Shown here: positions 8,543-20,100 of the stretch, piece by piece
Position numbering within the stretch: position 1 is the stretch's first letter
Layout: each line of letters starts with the position of its first letter
Assembly: GCF_003007785.1 (NCBI RefSeq)
Contig: NZ_PXOH01000021.1
Location: forward strand, 1-64,000
Origin: Aphanothece hegewaldii CCALA 016
GTDB taxonomy: Bacteria > Cyanobacteriota > Cyanobacteriia > Cyanobacteriales > Microcystaceae
Length of the DNA: 64,000 nt
Direction of reading: 5' to 3'
Translations under genes and position numbers: made by a program
The notes under the pieces: model-generated
Seen by the model: only the letters and a program-made list of their open reading frames with translations
The model's database searches: none
What the model was told of the DNA's origin: nothing

Positions 8543-9052
8543 TTATCTATTCCCTACTAATCGATTAACATCCAAAATAAAAACAGTCATTGTCTCCGTT
8601 TCATGGGAAATTAACATTACATGACTTGCCGCGCCTAAAGTATCACTACGACGGTAAGAATCTGGTAAAACACGAATTTGAGATAAAGCAACATCAATTA
8701 AAGTAGGTGTTTGGGCAACCCATAAAGCAAAAGTTTCACCCATTGTTGATGAGACAAGAATCAAATATCCTTTTTGCCCTGGATTCATCGTTTGACTGAT
8801 TTTAAAAAACTGTTGATGTAAATCAATCACCGTAATTTCTTGATCACCAATGTGAGCGACTCCAAAAGCACCTAAGCCACTCCCAAAAACGGGTGTATAG
8901 TTAATAACTTTTTGAATCAGATCAACCGATAATGCTAAAGACAATTTTCCTACTTGAAATAGGAGAAATTTACTTAAAGATTTCGGGCTTTTACTGGCGA
9001 TAAAATTTATATTACTGATTTCTGACGATTCGTTAGTTGTAAATGTATCCAT
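8543..9052 (-). CDS. CheW-type adaptor (PixI-like)
   Basis: A 169-residue protein with one CheW domain (about 27-165: LLFQVGKLSLALSVDLIQKVI..., GVAHIGDQEITVIDLHQQF). It would link chemoreceptors to the CheA encoded 76 bp upstream in the same operon. In the Synechocystis pix phototaxis locus the CheW protein PixI has this role and size. The roughly 25-residue Ser/Asn-rich N-terminal tail is not part of the domain. It is the last gene of the minus-strand chemosensory operon. Confidence 0.88.
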   Translation of the reverse strand: MDTFTTNESSEISNINFIASKSPKSLSKFLLFQVGKLSLALSVDLIQKVINYTPVFGSGLGAFGVAHIGDQEITVIDLHQQFFKISQTMNPGQKGYLILVSSTMGETFALWVAQTPTLIDVALSQIRVLPDSYRRSDTLGAASHVMLISHETETMTVFILDVNRLVGNR

Positions 9053-9062
9053 AATATTAAAT

Positions 9063-9109
9063 ATAGGGGTTTAGTCTCCAATAAGTGTAGGGGTTTGGTT
9101 TCCAAACCC
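9063..9109. repeat. GGGTTTGG palindrome between cheA and cheW
   Basis: A perfect 8-bp inverted repeat GGGTTTGG-TTT-CCAAACCC (9091-9109) is preceded by a half-copy (TAGGGGTTTAGTCTCCA, 9064-9080). It lies in the 76-bp spacer between two genes of one operon. A 3' hairpin in the cheA message could modulate how much cheW is transcribed, but the T-run of a true terminator is missing. Confidence 0.6.
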
Positions 9110-9128
9110 AAAAGATTGAAATTATAAT

Positions 9129-12100
9129 TTAGTGAAAAGATAAGTTTAAATCCGCCGTTGTTTGAGCAATTAGATTTTTAACAGATGCTAAAAATTGTTG
9201 CTCAATATAAGGCTTAGTAAAATAGGCACTCGCTCCTAATTGAAGTGCTAATTGACGATGTTTTTCACTACTACGAGAAGTCAGCATCGCTACAGGAATT
9301 TGCATTAATTGATCATCACGGCGACGTTGCCCCAGAAACTCAAACCCATTCATATTCGGCATTTCAACATCACAAATCACTAAATGAATACCAACATTTT
9401 GTTGTAATTGTTCGAGTGCTTCTCGCCCATCTCTAGCTTGTAAAACCCGATATCCTGCTTTTTGGAGCGTGAGGGCTAATGTTCGTCGTAAAGCAGCAGA
9501 GTCATCCACCACTAATACTGTAGGTGTTTGAGAATAAGAACTAGGTACAGATGCAACGGGAGGAAGATCCGTACTCACTTCGCGTAACTCTAAAGATGCT
9601 CCGGGTATAGCCGGGCTAACATCTAAGAATTGTTCAATAAGAGTAATGGCATTCACGACGGGTAATAAAGTACCATCTCCAAGAATCGTACAACCATAAG
9701 TATAAAGGGGCGCAGCGATCGCACTACCAAAAGGTTTAATCACAAGTTCTTGCTCACTGACTAACCGACTCACTTCCAGCGCACATAATTGTTGTCCACG
9801 ACGTAAAATTAATAAAGGAAGTCCCCAATCTTCAGGAGAAGGAACCGTTGCCGCTAAAGCTTTACTGCTCATACTTTCGGGCAAAGGACAACGATACTCG
9901 AATAACTCCCCAAGAACATAAATTGGTATAAGATGACCCGCAAACTGTAAAAATCGTTGTTGACCCGATAATTTAATTTGATCATTCTGTGGGACGATAA
10001 TTTCTTCAATGCTATCTGAGGGAATAGCCACCGCCGTCGAAATATTGCGGGTACTACTTGCATTAATCATACAAACTAATAACTTAGCGATCGTTAGAGT
10101 TAAAGGTAAACGTAAGGTAAAAATCGTTCCTTGACCTAGGTTAGACGCTACTGTAACATTTCCTTTAAGAGCTTGTAACTGCGCCCGCACAATATCTAAA
10201 CCGACTCCTCTACCCGATAATTCGCTCACTTGTTCCGCCGTCGAGAAACCGGGTTCAAAAATCAGATTAGAAATTTTTTCCTTGGATAAAACTGCCGCTT
10301 GTTCTTTAGAAATTAAATCCCGCTTGAGAGCCTGTTCTAAAATCTTGTCATAATTTAAGCCACCGCCATCGTCTTTTACTTCAATAATCGTTTGATTTCC
10401 TTGATGATAAGCGCGAATTTCAATTAAACCCTCTGCGATTTTATTTCGGACTTGACGAACTTCTGGCAATTCGATCCCGTGATCAAACGCATTGCGGAGT
10501 AAGTGCAAAAGAGGATCATACAGTTTTTCAAGAGCAACTTTATCTACTAAAACCCCTGTTCCCGTTAACTTAAGTCGGACATTTTTGTGATATTTCGCCG
10601 ATAAATCCCGTAAAACACGGGGAAAACGATTTAATACTTCACCTAACGGTAACATTCTCGCCCACATTAACTCATCCCGTAATTGAGTGAGCATTTGTCG
10701 TTGAGATTCTAGTGTTTGGTTAGAACCTCTGGCAAAGAGAACAATATCATCAACGGATTCTTCTAACTGGATCATTTCTTCTAATAATCCTTGAACCGTA
10801 GAATACAACTTCCCGTAGCGATCCATCTCTAAAGCATCAAAATCCGATTTTTCTGGAGTAATAAAGCCTTTTTCGTTGATTCCTCGACGTTCTGTCCCCG
10901 ACCATCCCCCATAACGAGTCGTATCAATTAACATTTGATCAGAAACATCTCTGAGTTTTTCCGTAATTTTGCTAAATCGTGCAAACCTGTTTAGCAGTTC
11001 TTTCACCGATCCTTGAAGTTGCTCATTTTGTAGCGATAGACTATTACGGTTAATCGCTAACTCACCGACTAAGTTATTCATCCGTTCTAAACGATTAAAA
11101 TCAACCCTTACCGAAAGGGCTGCGGGTGCTGGCGTTGCATCGGTTTTAACCGTCGATCGATTAGTTGGTGTCTCTTGATTAGATGCGTTAACTTGGACTT
11201 TGGGAAGTTCCTTAACGGGTGGCAACTGAGCAAAATCTTGGGCGATCGCAGATATAGCCTCTGTGAGAGATTCGATCGATTCTGCGGTGTCTGCTGTATT
11301 TATCCCCAAGAGAGCATCAAGGTTAGGTGAATTTTCTTCGTCGGCAACGGTGACAAAAATCTCTTCTATAACCTGTGTTTCTGGGGTTTCTAGAGGTGTT
11401 TCTGGTGGTATTCCAAGAAAAACCTCATCAAGTGAAGGAACTTCTAAGAGGCTTTGAGATGAGCCGAAGACATCTTCTAAACTAAAACTTGCAGAAACAG
11501 GGTTAATTAATTCTTGATTTTCGTGATTAGAACCAAAAACATCATCTATAGATATATCTAAAATGGGCTGACTAGAGAAGTTCAGTAAATCGGCCGAAAC
11601 TTGACCCCCTACGGTGTAATCTCCCGCTAAAATTTCGGCTTGGGCTTGTTGCCAGTTCAAGAGTGCAAGTTCTGTAATGCGATACAATTCTTCTGGATGA
11701 GCATTTAAGGCATTCCGAACCGCCTCACCAATGGTGTTAAAACCCGTTAAATTAAATATTTGGGCAAAACCTTCAAAAAGTTCTATAGACCCGTGTAGAT
11801 GCTCAATTAATTCTTGTTCTGAGCCTTTTTCTAAGACGGATGCAAGGCTATCTAAACGTTGTCTGACATCCACATCAAAAAGAGAAGCGATCAGATCAAC
11901 GCCTAAATCCGCCGAACTCGGTAAATATTCATCGTTTTGATTTAAAGCATCTCCTAGACGTTCTTCAATTTGGGATAATATGGGTTGGGCAAGAGCGAGT
12001 ACGCTTTCAGGGTTATGTGTTCCCGTATTGATTTGCTCAATTAAAGGCTCTTTAAGACAATCAAAACCTCTTAAAAGCAAGGTTTCGAGTTCTTCATCTA

Positions 12101-13169
12101 AAATAACTTCGTCACGATATAAAGCTTTAAAATAATCTTCTAAACGATGGGATAGGGTACGAATGGCCTCAAAGCCAATGCTTGCCGAACCGCCTTTTAT
12201 TGAATGGGCTGCACGCATGATTTCATGAACTTTCGCGGGTGTGCGGGAATGTCTTAGAGAAAGTAAACCCATTTCAATGACTTGTAATAAATCGGTTGCT
12301 TCTTCGATAAAAAAGCGATAGGCCTGATCTCGAAACTCTGGATCTAAAATTGATTCTACTGGCTGTGGTTCCGTGATGGGTGAAATAACTTCTTGGAAGG
12401 CTAACAGTTCGTTACTGGGGCTGCCACCTGAATGACGATCGCCACCTAAGACGAGTTGCTGTGCTTCTTGCCAATTAGCGATCGCTACTTCTGTAATAAG
12501 TTCTGCTTGTTCGGGATTATTTTTTAAGGCGATTAAAACGGCTTGACCAATACTAGCAAATCCAGGAAGATTGAGTAACTCGGCTAATCCGGCGAACATT
12601 CCGACAGTAACTTGTACTTCTCGCCAAATTTCTAAGCCTTTTTGTTCTCCTAAAACCGTTTTGAGGCGTTCTAATTCTTGCGGTACATCTATTTCAAAAA
12701 TCGAAGCCGTTATATCAATTCCTAATTCAGCCGAACTAGGTAAATAATTTTCCGATTGTTCGAGGGCATCTTTTAAGCGAAGATCGAGGGCGGCAAAAAT
12801 GGGAGATGCTTTGTCCAGCGCTGCACTTGAATCAAACTGACCCTGATTTATTTGTGCAGTCAGTGGCTCTTTTAGACAATCAAACCCTTGTAATAAAAGG
12901 CTTTCTAGTTCCTCATCAATTTCGACACGATCAGGAGACAAAGCCTTAAAATAATCTTCTAAACGATGGGCGATCGTTTTAATCGTGTCTAGTTCTAGAC
13001 TAGCCGATCCCCCTTTAATCGAGTGTGCCGCCCGCATAATTTCATGTATTTTAGCCTTAGAATAATCTTGTCGGAGATTGAGCAGTTCAAATTCTATAAT
13101 TTGTAATAATTCGGCTGCTTCTTCCACAAAAAAACGATAAGCTTGGTCACGAATGTCAGAATTAATCAT
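9129..13169 (-). CDS. Hybrid CheA histidine kinase/response regulator with duplicated HPt half (PixL-like)
   Basis: A 1346-residue kinase. Two near-identical N-terminal units of about 250 residues (starts at 7 and 280, offset 273) each contain an HPt domain with MRAAHSIKGGSAS (phospho-acceptors H49 and H322). A Ser/Glu-rich linker follows (about 530-690), then the dimerisation domain (from VDFNRLERMNNLVGELAINR), the HATPase (LLHLLRNAFDHG; DDGGGL; GRGVGLDIV), a CheW-like domain, and a C-terminal receiver (VLVVDDSAALRR, ICDVEMPNMNG with the phospho-Asp, K in YFTKPY). The architecture matches cyanobacterial PixL/PilL-type CheAs controlling type IV pilus motility. No CheY, PatA-type regulator, CheR or CheB lies beside it. 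It starts 30 bp after the upstream receptor gene. Confidence 0.94.
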   Translation of the reverse strand: MINSDIRDQAYRFFVEEAAELLQIIEFELLNLRQDYSKAKIHEIMRAAHSIKGGSASLELDTIKTIAHRLEDYFKALSPDRVEIDEELESLLLQGFDCLKEPLTAQINQGQFDSSAALDKASPIFAALDLRLKDALEQSENYLPSSAELGIDITASIFEIDVPQELERLKTVLGEQKGLEIWREVQVTVGMFAGLAELLNLPGFASIGQAVLIALKNNPEQAELITEVAIANWQEAQQLVLGGDRHSGGSPSNELLAFQEVISPITEPQPVESILDPEFRDQAYRFFIEEATDLLQVIEMGLLSLRHSRTPAKVHEIMRAAHSIKGGSASIGFEAIRTLSHRLEDYFKALYRDEVILDEELETLLLRGFDCLKEPLIEQINTGTHNPESVLALAQPILSQIEERLGDALNQNDEYLPSSADLGVDLIASLFDVDVRQRLDSLASVLEKGSEQELIEHLHGSIELFEGFAQIFNLTGFNTIGEAVRNALNAHPEELYRITELALLNWQQAQAEILAGDYTVGGQVSADLLNFSSQPILDISIDDVFGSNHENQELINPVSASFSLEDVFGSSQSLLEVPSLDEVFLGIPPETPLETPETQVIEEIFVTVADEENSPNLDALLGINTADTAESIESLTEAISAIAQDFAQLPPVKELPKVQVNASNQETPTNRSTVKTDATPAPAALSVRVDFNRLERMNNLVGELAINRNSLSLQNEQLQGSVKELLNRFARFSKITEKLRDVSDQMLIDTTRYGGWSGTERRGINEKGFITPEKSDFDALEMDRYGKLYSTVQGLLEEMIQLEESVDDIVLFARGSNQTLESQRQMLTQLRDELMWARMLPLGEVLNRFPRVLRDLSAKYHKNVRLKLTGTGVLVDKVALEKLYDPLLHLLRNAFDHGIELPEVRQVRNKIAEGLIEIRAYHQGNQTIIEVKDDGGGLNYDKILEQALKRDLISKEQAAVLSKEKISNLIFEPGFSTAEQVSELSGRGVGLDIVRAQLQALKGNVTVASNLGQGTIFTLRLPLTLTIAKLLVCMINASSTRNISTAVAIPSDSIEEIIVPQNDQIKLSGQQRFLQFAGHLIPIYVLGELFEYRCPLPESMSSKALAATVPSPEDWGLPLLILRRGQQLCALEVSRLVSEQELVIKPFGSAIAAPLYTYGCTILGDGTLLPVVNAITLIEQFLDVSPAIPGASLELREVSTDLPPVASVPSSYSQTPTVLVVDDSAALRRTLALTLQKAGYRVLQARDGREALEQLQQNVGIHLVICDVEMPNMNGFEFLGQRRRDDQLMQIPVAMLTSRSSEKHRQLALQLGASAYFTKPYIEQQFLASVKNLIAQTTADLNLSFH

Positions 13170-13199
13170 AATTAATATAGATGTCTGAAGAAGAAAGGA

Positions 13200-16100
13200 T
13201 TAAATCTTAAATTGACCGATACTACTCGAAAGGGTTTGAGTTGTTTGTAGTAAATGTTCAATGGAAGTAGCTACAGTTTGGGCATAAGACAGAGTTTGGT
13301 GAGAGATCGACGCAACATCATTCATTGTCATTCTGACGCTGCCTCCCGTTTCACTTTGTTGTTGTGCCGATGAAGCGATCGCCCCGACTAATTCACCAAT
13401 CTGTTGATTAGCGGCCATAATTTGGCTCAAAGTGCGGCGTGTTTCATCTAATAACTGACTACCGACGGCTACTTGTTTGGTTCCCGTTTCCATCGTTGCC
13501 GCTACTTCGCGGGTTTCGGTTTGAATACTATCAACGATCGCCTCAATTTCGGCGGATGCTTCGGCAGATTGAGCGGCAAGCATTCTAACTTCATCGGCGA
13601 TCACCGCAAATCCTCGGCCTTCTTCTCCGGCTCGTGCGGCTTCAATTGAGGCTTTCAGTGCTAATAAATGAGTTTGAGCAGCAAAACGACTGATTAAACT
13701 GACAACTTTAGAAATCTTTTTCGATGATTCTCCTAAATGTGAGACTTTTTCGGCTGTTTGAGTTACGGTTTCCTGAATCGCCATCATCCCGTCTACGGTT
13801 TGATTCATCACTTCTTCGGAGACTTCGACAGTATTTAAGGTTTCTTTGACAGCAAGAAGCGCCAATTGAGCATTATTCGTTACCTCATTGATTGCACCCA
13901 TCATACTTTCGACACGTTTTACGGTAGACTCGATTTCATTAACCTGTTGATCAGCTTGTTCCGACAAAGCAGAAATCGACTGCTCGGAATCATTAGTCGT
14001 TGTAGCTAATTGATGAGTCGTTGATTGAACTTGCGTAACGATTCGCCGTAAGTTTTCGACAATCGCATTATAAGAATCTGCGATCGTACCAATTTCATCT
14101 TCAGTTACGGTAGCTCGAATCGTCAGATCACCTTGTCGCACGGGATCGACTTCGAGTAATAATTCAATCGCTCGTTGTTGTAATTGTTCTTTCGCTTTGC
14201 GTTGTTCAATGGCTGTTTTTTCTTGTGCTTCGAGTAAATTTGATCGTTCTAAAGCGGCTCCGACTTGAGTCGCAATTTGACTGAGAAAGTCTATTTCGGC
14301 ATTTTCCCAGTATTTGATCGATCGACACTGATGGGCAATTAATAACCCAAATAATTCATTACCAAAGATAATAGGTGTAACAAGGTTCGCTTTGACGGCA
14401 AAAGGTTCTAACTGTTGTAGATGGCAATTCGTCAAACCCGCGTCATAAATATTTGGTGTGGCAACAACACGCCCTTGTCGATATTTTTCGACATATCTTT
14501 CGGCAAAACAAGGATCGCCAATTCGTGCATTTAGAGCAACGGGAAAACGCGACTCAACAGATTCGGCGATCACGGTTCCTACCCAGTTCGCATCAAAGCG
14601 GTAAACAATAAGTCGATCGACCTGCATCGCTCGTCTACATTCACTCACCACTGTTTGAAAAAGTTCTTCGTTTTCTTGACTCCGCACAATTTTTCGGGTA
14701 ATGTCTTTTAAACGCTCCGAAAGACGAGTATTTAGGCTGTTTCTGCGCCGTGAGTTTACTCGTTCGAGAATGACTTGTAAATGATTACTCAATTGTTTAA
14801 GAAAGTTAATTTCGGTTTCTTGCCATTCTTTAGGTGCATCACATTGATGAACAATTAATAAGCCAAATAAATCTTCTTCGTTCATCACTGGTAATATTAC
14901 ACTCGATTTAACTTGTAATTGTTGCAGTAATCGAGTATGGGCGGGATGAAGTTTTAGATTAGCCACATTGGGCATAACAATCAGACGATCTTGACGATAA
15001 CCCGCGATAATTTCTTCTGGTATACAAGGATCGTCGATCCGTTTGGTTAGGGTACTTGCCCAAGGTGAGGCGAGGGCTTCATGGGTGACACTGCCTTGAC
15101 CATCGCGGTAAATTTGATAAATCAAGATCCGACTTGCACCGATAATCTGACGCGCTTCTTTGAGAGCTTGAGTAAATAATTTATCTAAACTGGTTTCGTC
15201 TAGTTGTTCGGGTAAGGACAAACGAGACAAAAAGCGGAACATTTCGGCTTGTTCTTCAAGATATTGGTTGTGCTGTTGGATGTTATTAGCCATTTCATTA
15301 AAGTTACTGGCTAACTGACCGACTTCATCGGATGAATCAATGTTTGCTCTAGCTTGGTAGTTTCCTGCGGCAAATTCGGCGGTAACCTGTTGTAAGCGTT
15401 TAATAGGTCGCGTGATGGCTTGACTAATGCCCCAAGCTAACAGAGGCACTAAACAAAGCATTAGACCCGATAATAGTCCTTGAGTTAATAAACTCGCATT
15501 AATGATCCGTTTTAAGGCAATTTCTGGATCACCATAGACTAAAACGGCGACGGTTTCACCTTTTGAGTTTGGTAATGCTTTGGCGGCTACGGTATAGGTA
15601 TGTTTACCAATTTTTTCGGTTCCTGAAACGACTTTCCCTTTAGCGGCAACGGCTTGATTTAGTAAGGATTGATCCACCAATGGAATATTAGTATTTGAGG
15701 AACGCATTTCGTTTTTTTCTAATGAGGTTGCTAGGGCAAATTTTCCCGAACCATAACGCTGATAAACTGCACTATATCCCTCGTCTGTGTAGGTATTTAA
15801 GGTTTTTTTAACGATTTCTTCTTTTCCGTTGACGATGTTTCCTGCGACTAATACGCCGATGATTTTGTTGTCCTCTCCTTTGACTGGAGTAAGAGTATAG
15901 CGGATCAGTGCGTCTTGATTAGCTAAAGCTTTGGCACGTTCTGGGTTTTCTTTTTGCCATTCCCGCGCTTGTAAGATTTCACTGGTACTCAGTTGTTTGG
16001 GTTGTTTGAGGACTTTACTAACGAGTTGATTGGGATTGAATTTTTCCGAGGTACGATCGCTTTTGTTGCCATTGGCTATAATCTTTAAATTTTTGCCGAC

Positions 16101-16523
16101 CAGGGTGGCATAATCAATGTTTTGTATTTTAAGTTCTTGGCGTAAAATTTCTTTTAAGTTTTGTTGTAAATTGGGCGGGAGCGTTTGTCCATTGGCGTTA
16201 TATTTCGCCGCTTCGATGACGGTGGGATTATTTGCCACTGCCGCAAAACTATACTCCATCGTTTCGATTTGGTTGTTATAGTTAAGTTCTGTAACGGCGA
16301 GTTGGGATTTGATTTGGTTTTGCAGTTGCGATCGTAAACTACTATCTAAGACTTTCCATCCTAAAAGGGGAATTCCCGCTAGTGAGAGAAACACCAACAA
16401 GGTAATCAGTTGTGTTTTTCGAGTGATGGGCAGATCATGAAATTGCTGGAGCAAAGAGTGATTAGCTGGCTTTGATTTGTCTGGAAATCGAGTCGGATGA
16501 GATTGGGGTTTTGAGATGTTCAT
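13200..16523 (-). CDS. Methyl-accepting chemoreceptor with Cache and two GAF domains, the second cyanobacteriochrome-like (PixJ-like)
   Basis: 1107 residues. Order: cytoplasmic tail, TM1 (about 38-56), extracytoplasmic single-Cache-like domain (60-335), TM2 (345-366), HAMP (367-420), GAF1 (445-590), GAF2 (617-763), HAMP (about 795-845), and a long coiled-coil signalling domain with the hairpin tip [23 protein letters not shown]2 carries a DPCF motif (C672) and a canonical bilin-type Cys-His pair (C700-H701). The 28-residue spacing of the cysteines is as in DXCF-type cyanobacteriochromes such as TePixJ, so covalent phycobilin binding and blue/green photosensing are plausible. GAF1 has DPCI (C500), but the canonical Cys position is Ala528 before His529. 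It lies 28 bp after the haem lipoprotein gene. Confidence 0.92.
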   Translation of the reverse strand: MNISKPQSHPTRFPDKSKPANHSLLQQFHDLPITRKTQLITLLVFLSLAGIPLLGWKVLDSSLRSQLQNQIKSQLAVTELNYNNQIETMEYSFAAVANNPTVIEAAKYNANGQTLPPNLQQNLKEILRQELKIQNIDYATLVGKNLKIIANGNKSDRTSEKFNPNQLVSKVLKQPKQLSTSEILQAREWQKENPERAKALANQDALIRYTLTPVKGEDNKIIGVLVAGNIVNGKEEIVKKTLNTYTDEGYSAVYQRYGSGKFALATSLEKNEMRSSNTNIPLVDQSLLNQAVAAKGKVVSGTEKIGKHTYTVAAKALPNSKGETVAVLVYGDPEIALKRIINASLLTQGLLSGLMLCLVPLLAWGISQAITRPIKRLQQVTAEFAAGNYQARANIDSSDEVGQLASNFNEMANNIQQHNQYLEEQAEMFRFLSRLSLPEQLDETSLDKLFTQALKEARQIIGASRILIYQIYRDGQGSVTHEALASPWASTLTKRIDDPCIPEEIIAGYRQDRLIVMPNVANLKLHPAHTRLLQQLQVKSSVILPVMNEEDLFGLLIVHQCDAPKEWQETEINFLKQLSNHLQVILERVNSRRRNSLNTRLSERLKDITRKIVRSQENEELFQTVVSECRRAMQVDRLIVYRFDANWVGTVIAESVESRFPVALNARIGDPCFAERYVEKYRQGRVVATPNIYDAGLTNCHLQQLEPFAVKANLVTPIIFGNELFGLLIAHQCRSIKYWENAEIDFLSQIATQVGAALERSNLLEAQEKTAIEQRKAKEQLQQRAIELLLEVDPVRQGDLTIRATVTEDEIGTIADSYNAIVENLRRIVTQVQSTTHQLATTTNDSEQSISALSEQADQQVNEIESTVKRVESMMGAINEVTNNAQLALLAVKETLNTVEVSEEVMNQTVDGMMAIQETVTQTAEKVSHLGESSKKISKVVSLISRFAAQTHLLALKASIEAARAGEEGRGFAVIADEVRMLAAQSAEASAEIEAIVDSIQTETREVAATMETGTKQVAVGSQLLDETRRTLSQIMAANQQIGELVGAIASSAQQQSETGGSVRMTMNDVASISHQTLSYAQTVATSIEHLLQTTQTLSSSIGQFKI

Positions 16524-16551
16524 AGTTAACTAATGGCATTCGGGGGATTGA

Positions 16552-17148
16552 TTATTCTTCAATGGGTAAGTTAATTAAAATACCGCCCATGACATCGCCG
16601 ACTTGAAAAACTTTGTCGGGGTAGCGTTGTTTATGGACTGGATGGTTATTATGGCAATCGACGCAAGCTTGGGTTACTGCTTTATCGGGATATATAACAG
16701 AAAAATATTTTTGACCATCTTTGGTTTGATATCCTTTGTAAAGCAGTTTGGTTTCTAAAACGGTAGCCATTGCTTTTTGTTCAAATTCAGTTTTTGGGGC
16801 TTGATTCTCATTGAGATTCCAGGGAGAAATTAAGCCGTAATTAAATGAGCCTTTTTGGGAGGAAAGTTCAGCCCCCATGCGAAAGACTTGGGCGGGTAAG
16901 GGAAGCGCGTTATCTCGTTCCCAGTTTTCTGAAGATTGGATCGAATGGGTTTCGCTTAGGCGTTGTACGACATATTTTCCGTAAATCTCTCGCTCTGATT
17001 TGAGAATACGGTAAATATAGTCGGCCATCAAATCGGGCGAAAAAAGGGCGGTTTGGCTGACTTTGGGTTCGCCTGAACAAGCTATGACGAGCCAACAAAC
17101 CGAGAGAGCTACAGCAATTAGAGAAACTATTTTTAAAGCCACTTTCAT
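16552..17148 (-). CDS. DUF3365 (Tll0287-like) c-type haem lipoprotein
   Basis: About 198 residues. The N-terminal hydrophobic segment ends in the lipobox VIAC, so the mature protein is probably a lipoprotein anchored at the outer face of the plasma membrane. The C-terminal half has CVDCH, a covalent c-type haem site, followed by HPVHKQRYPDKVFQVGDVMGGI, typical of the DUF3365/Tll0287-like family, whose solved member Tll0287 is a c-type haem protein with a PAS-like fold. I take ATG at 17148, with GAGAG upstream; a GTG at 17163 overlaps the preceding receptor stop by 3-4 bp. Placement between two chemoreceptor genes suggests a redox, O2 or NO sensor partner for their extracytoplasmic Cache domains. 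Confidence 0.85.
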   Translation of the reverse strand: MKVALKIVSLIAVALSVCWLVIACSGEPKVSQTALFSPDLMADYIYRILKSEREIYGKYVVQRLSETHSIQSSENWERDNALPLPAQVFRMGAELSSQKGSFNYGLISPWNLNENQAPKTEFEQKAMATVLETKLLYKGYQTKDGQKYFSVIYPDKAVTQACVDCHNNHPVHKQRYPDKVFQVGDVMGGILINLPIEE

Positions 17149-17159
17149 AAAGTTTTCTC

Positions 17160-20100
17160 TCACTTGTTGACTTTGAACTGACGTACGCTTTCTTGTAGGG
17201 CTAAAGAAACCGAAAGCAGTTTTTTAAAGGAGTCGGAAACCTGAGCCGCTTCTAGTGAGGTTTTATCGGAAACGGAGGCAATTTGAGTCATGGTTTGGGT
17301 AACGGATTGGGAGGTGAGTGATTGTTCGATCGCTGCTTTGGCAATGGCTTCGACTAATTCGTTAATCTGTATACTGACGGCGGTGATTTGATTGAGACTT
17401 TTTCGGGTTTCATCGACGAGTTTTGTTCCGAGTACGACTTGTTCGGTTCCGGATTCCATTGCGGCTACTACATCGTTGGTTTCTGCTTGAATGCTGGCCA
17501 CAAGGCTTTCAATTTCGGCGGTGGCTTGGGCGGATTGACGGGCAAGCGATCGTACTTCGTCGGCTACCACAGCGAAGCCTCGACCTTCTTCCCCTGCGTG
17601 GGCGGCTTCAATTGAGGCATTCAAGGCGAGTAGGTTTGTCTGATCGGCAAAACTACCAATTAGGTTGACGACTTTAGAAATTTTCTGAGAAGATTCTCCC
17701 AAACGCTTGACTTTTTTCGCAGTTTCTGCTACTGTTTCTCGAATTGCCATAATCCCATCAACGGTACGGTTCATGGCGATTTCTCCGGCTTCTACGGTTT
17801 GGGTTGCTTGTTGTACGGCGATTTCGGCTTGTCCAGCATTGGTGGCGACGGCTTGGATCGAATCGGTCATCAGTTGAATTCGTCCTAAAGCATCGGCGAT
17901 ATTATGGGCTTGTAGGCTTGCGTCTTCACTGAGGGATTTTACGGAAATTTGGTTATCATTGGTGGTGGTGGCTAATTCTTGTGCGGCTGTTTGCACCTGA
18001 GAAACGATTTTCCGTAAGTTTTCGATGGTGGCGTTATAAGAGTCGGCAATCGTACCAATTTCGTCTTCAGTCACATTAGCCCGAATGGTTAGATCGCCTC
18101 GACTCACGGGATCAACTTCCATCAAAAGTTCTAAAGCTCGTTTTTGCATTTGTTCTTTAGCCAGACGTTGTTCGACTTCAGCTTGTCTTTGTTGTTCGAG
18201 TAATACAGTTCTTTCGAGCGCTAGTCCGACTTGAGTGGCAACTTGAGCAAAAAAGTCGATCTCGCTTTGCTGCCATTTGCGAGGGGCTGAACATTGATGG
18301 GTCACTAATAATCCGAGTAGTTCGCCTTTGTGTAAAATGGGTGCAACCATGTTAGCTTTTACTTCAAAGGGTTCTAATTGTCCTATGTGACATTGGGTTA
18401 AACCCGCTTGATAAATATTGGTTGTGGCTTGCACTCGCCCTTTACGGTATTTTTCGACGTATCTTTCGGCAAAACAAGGATCGTTGATTTCTGCATTGAT
18501 GGCAGGGGGAAACCGAGGATCAACAGACTCGGCGATGATTTGTCCGCCCCATTTTGGATCAAAACGATAGACGATCGCGCGATCGCTTTCTAGGGCTTTT
18601 CGTAGTTCTTTGACGACGAGATCAAGGACTCCCTCTGAGTTTAAAGCTGTGGCAATTTTCAGGGTAATGTCTTTGAGCATTTGGGAACGTCGGGCATCTT
18701 CGCGGCGGGCGATTTGGATTTTTAGACGATCTAGGTTAATACTTAATTGTTCGACGACTTGCTGAGTAAATTTTAGTTCTCTGACTGTCCATTGATGGGG
18801 TTCTCGACAATAATGTACGACAAGCAGCCCATATAATTCACGTGAATAGACAATTGGAACTACTAAATTAGCTAAAACTTGCAAACGTGCTAATAATTGT
18901 TTATGGTCTGGGTGAAGATCAACTTTAGATACATCGCTCATGGTTTGAATTCTTCCCTGGCGATATGCTTCGAGTAATTCTTTGGGAATACAGGGATCGG
19001 TTAAAGCTTCTGGCAACGCACTCACAAAACCATTTTCTAATGATTCATAAACAATTTTGCCACTATTATCGGGATTGAGACGATAAATCACGACTCGATC
19101 GCAACTAAGCTGTAAACGTAATCCTTCTAAAGCTTTATTAAAAATCGGTGTTAGGGCTTCTTCGGTTTCGATACTGTCGGCTAACATGGTACTGCTAATC
19201 TCGGTTAGAAGATTGGCTTGTTGTACCGATAGGGCTTGTTCTTGTACTAAGGATTTTAACTGTTCGGCCATAGCGTTGATGCTATTGCCTAGAGTAGAAA
19301 ATTCATCCTCTCCTTTGACTTCTACTTGTGTATCTAATTCACCTTGACCAATTTTTTTGACGGCAGATGCGATCGCTCGGATCGGGCGTGTTGCTTTTTC
19401 GGCTAAAATTCCCGCGCTTAGAGCTACTGCGGCGGCGGTGGCAGTCCCTAATAATGGTATTAATAATAACCATTGTCCGGCGGCAAAAGCTTCATTTTTA
19501 TTTTGTGTAACGGCAAGTCGCCAACTGAGCTTATATTTGTCTTGTAGTTCTTGGGGTTGGGTATAAGCAATTAAGGATTCTTGCCCGTTTTGAGTTTCGA
19601 TTAATGTTCCAGTGGGTAGGGCTTTCTGTTGTCGTAATTGATTGTAAATGTTCGGAAATTCTTTACTGAGTGTTTTTCCAATATTTTTTGATTGATTTGT
19701 TGCAGCAATTTCGCCATCTGAATTTATTAAATAGTAATGCTCCATCCCCCGATCAATTGTATTACTAAATAGTTGATCGAGGTTTTTTAGAGGAATGTTA
19801 CCTTTAAGAACACCGATCATTGTTCCCGTATTTTGATCTACTACTGGAACAGCTATATTAAAACTAGAGCTTTCTGCGGTTTTATTGATGCGAGGTTCAC
19901 TAATATAAGGACGTTTTGTATTGATAACGGTTTGGAAATATTCTTCATTGTCTTGTTTTCTTATTTTTGTTCCGCTTGTTTGCGCGATGGGATTACCCTG
20001 TAAATCTAATAAAACTAATGTCTCATAAGAGGGATGAATTTCTCGATAACGGTTTAATGTATTATTGCGGATTTCTGTTGTTGTATTCGCGCTAATTTGT

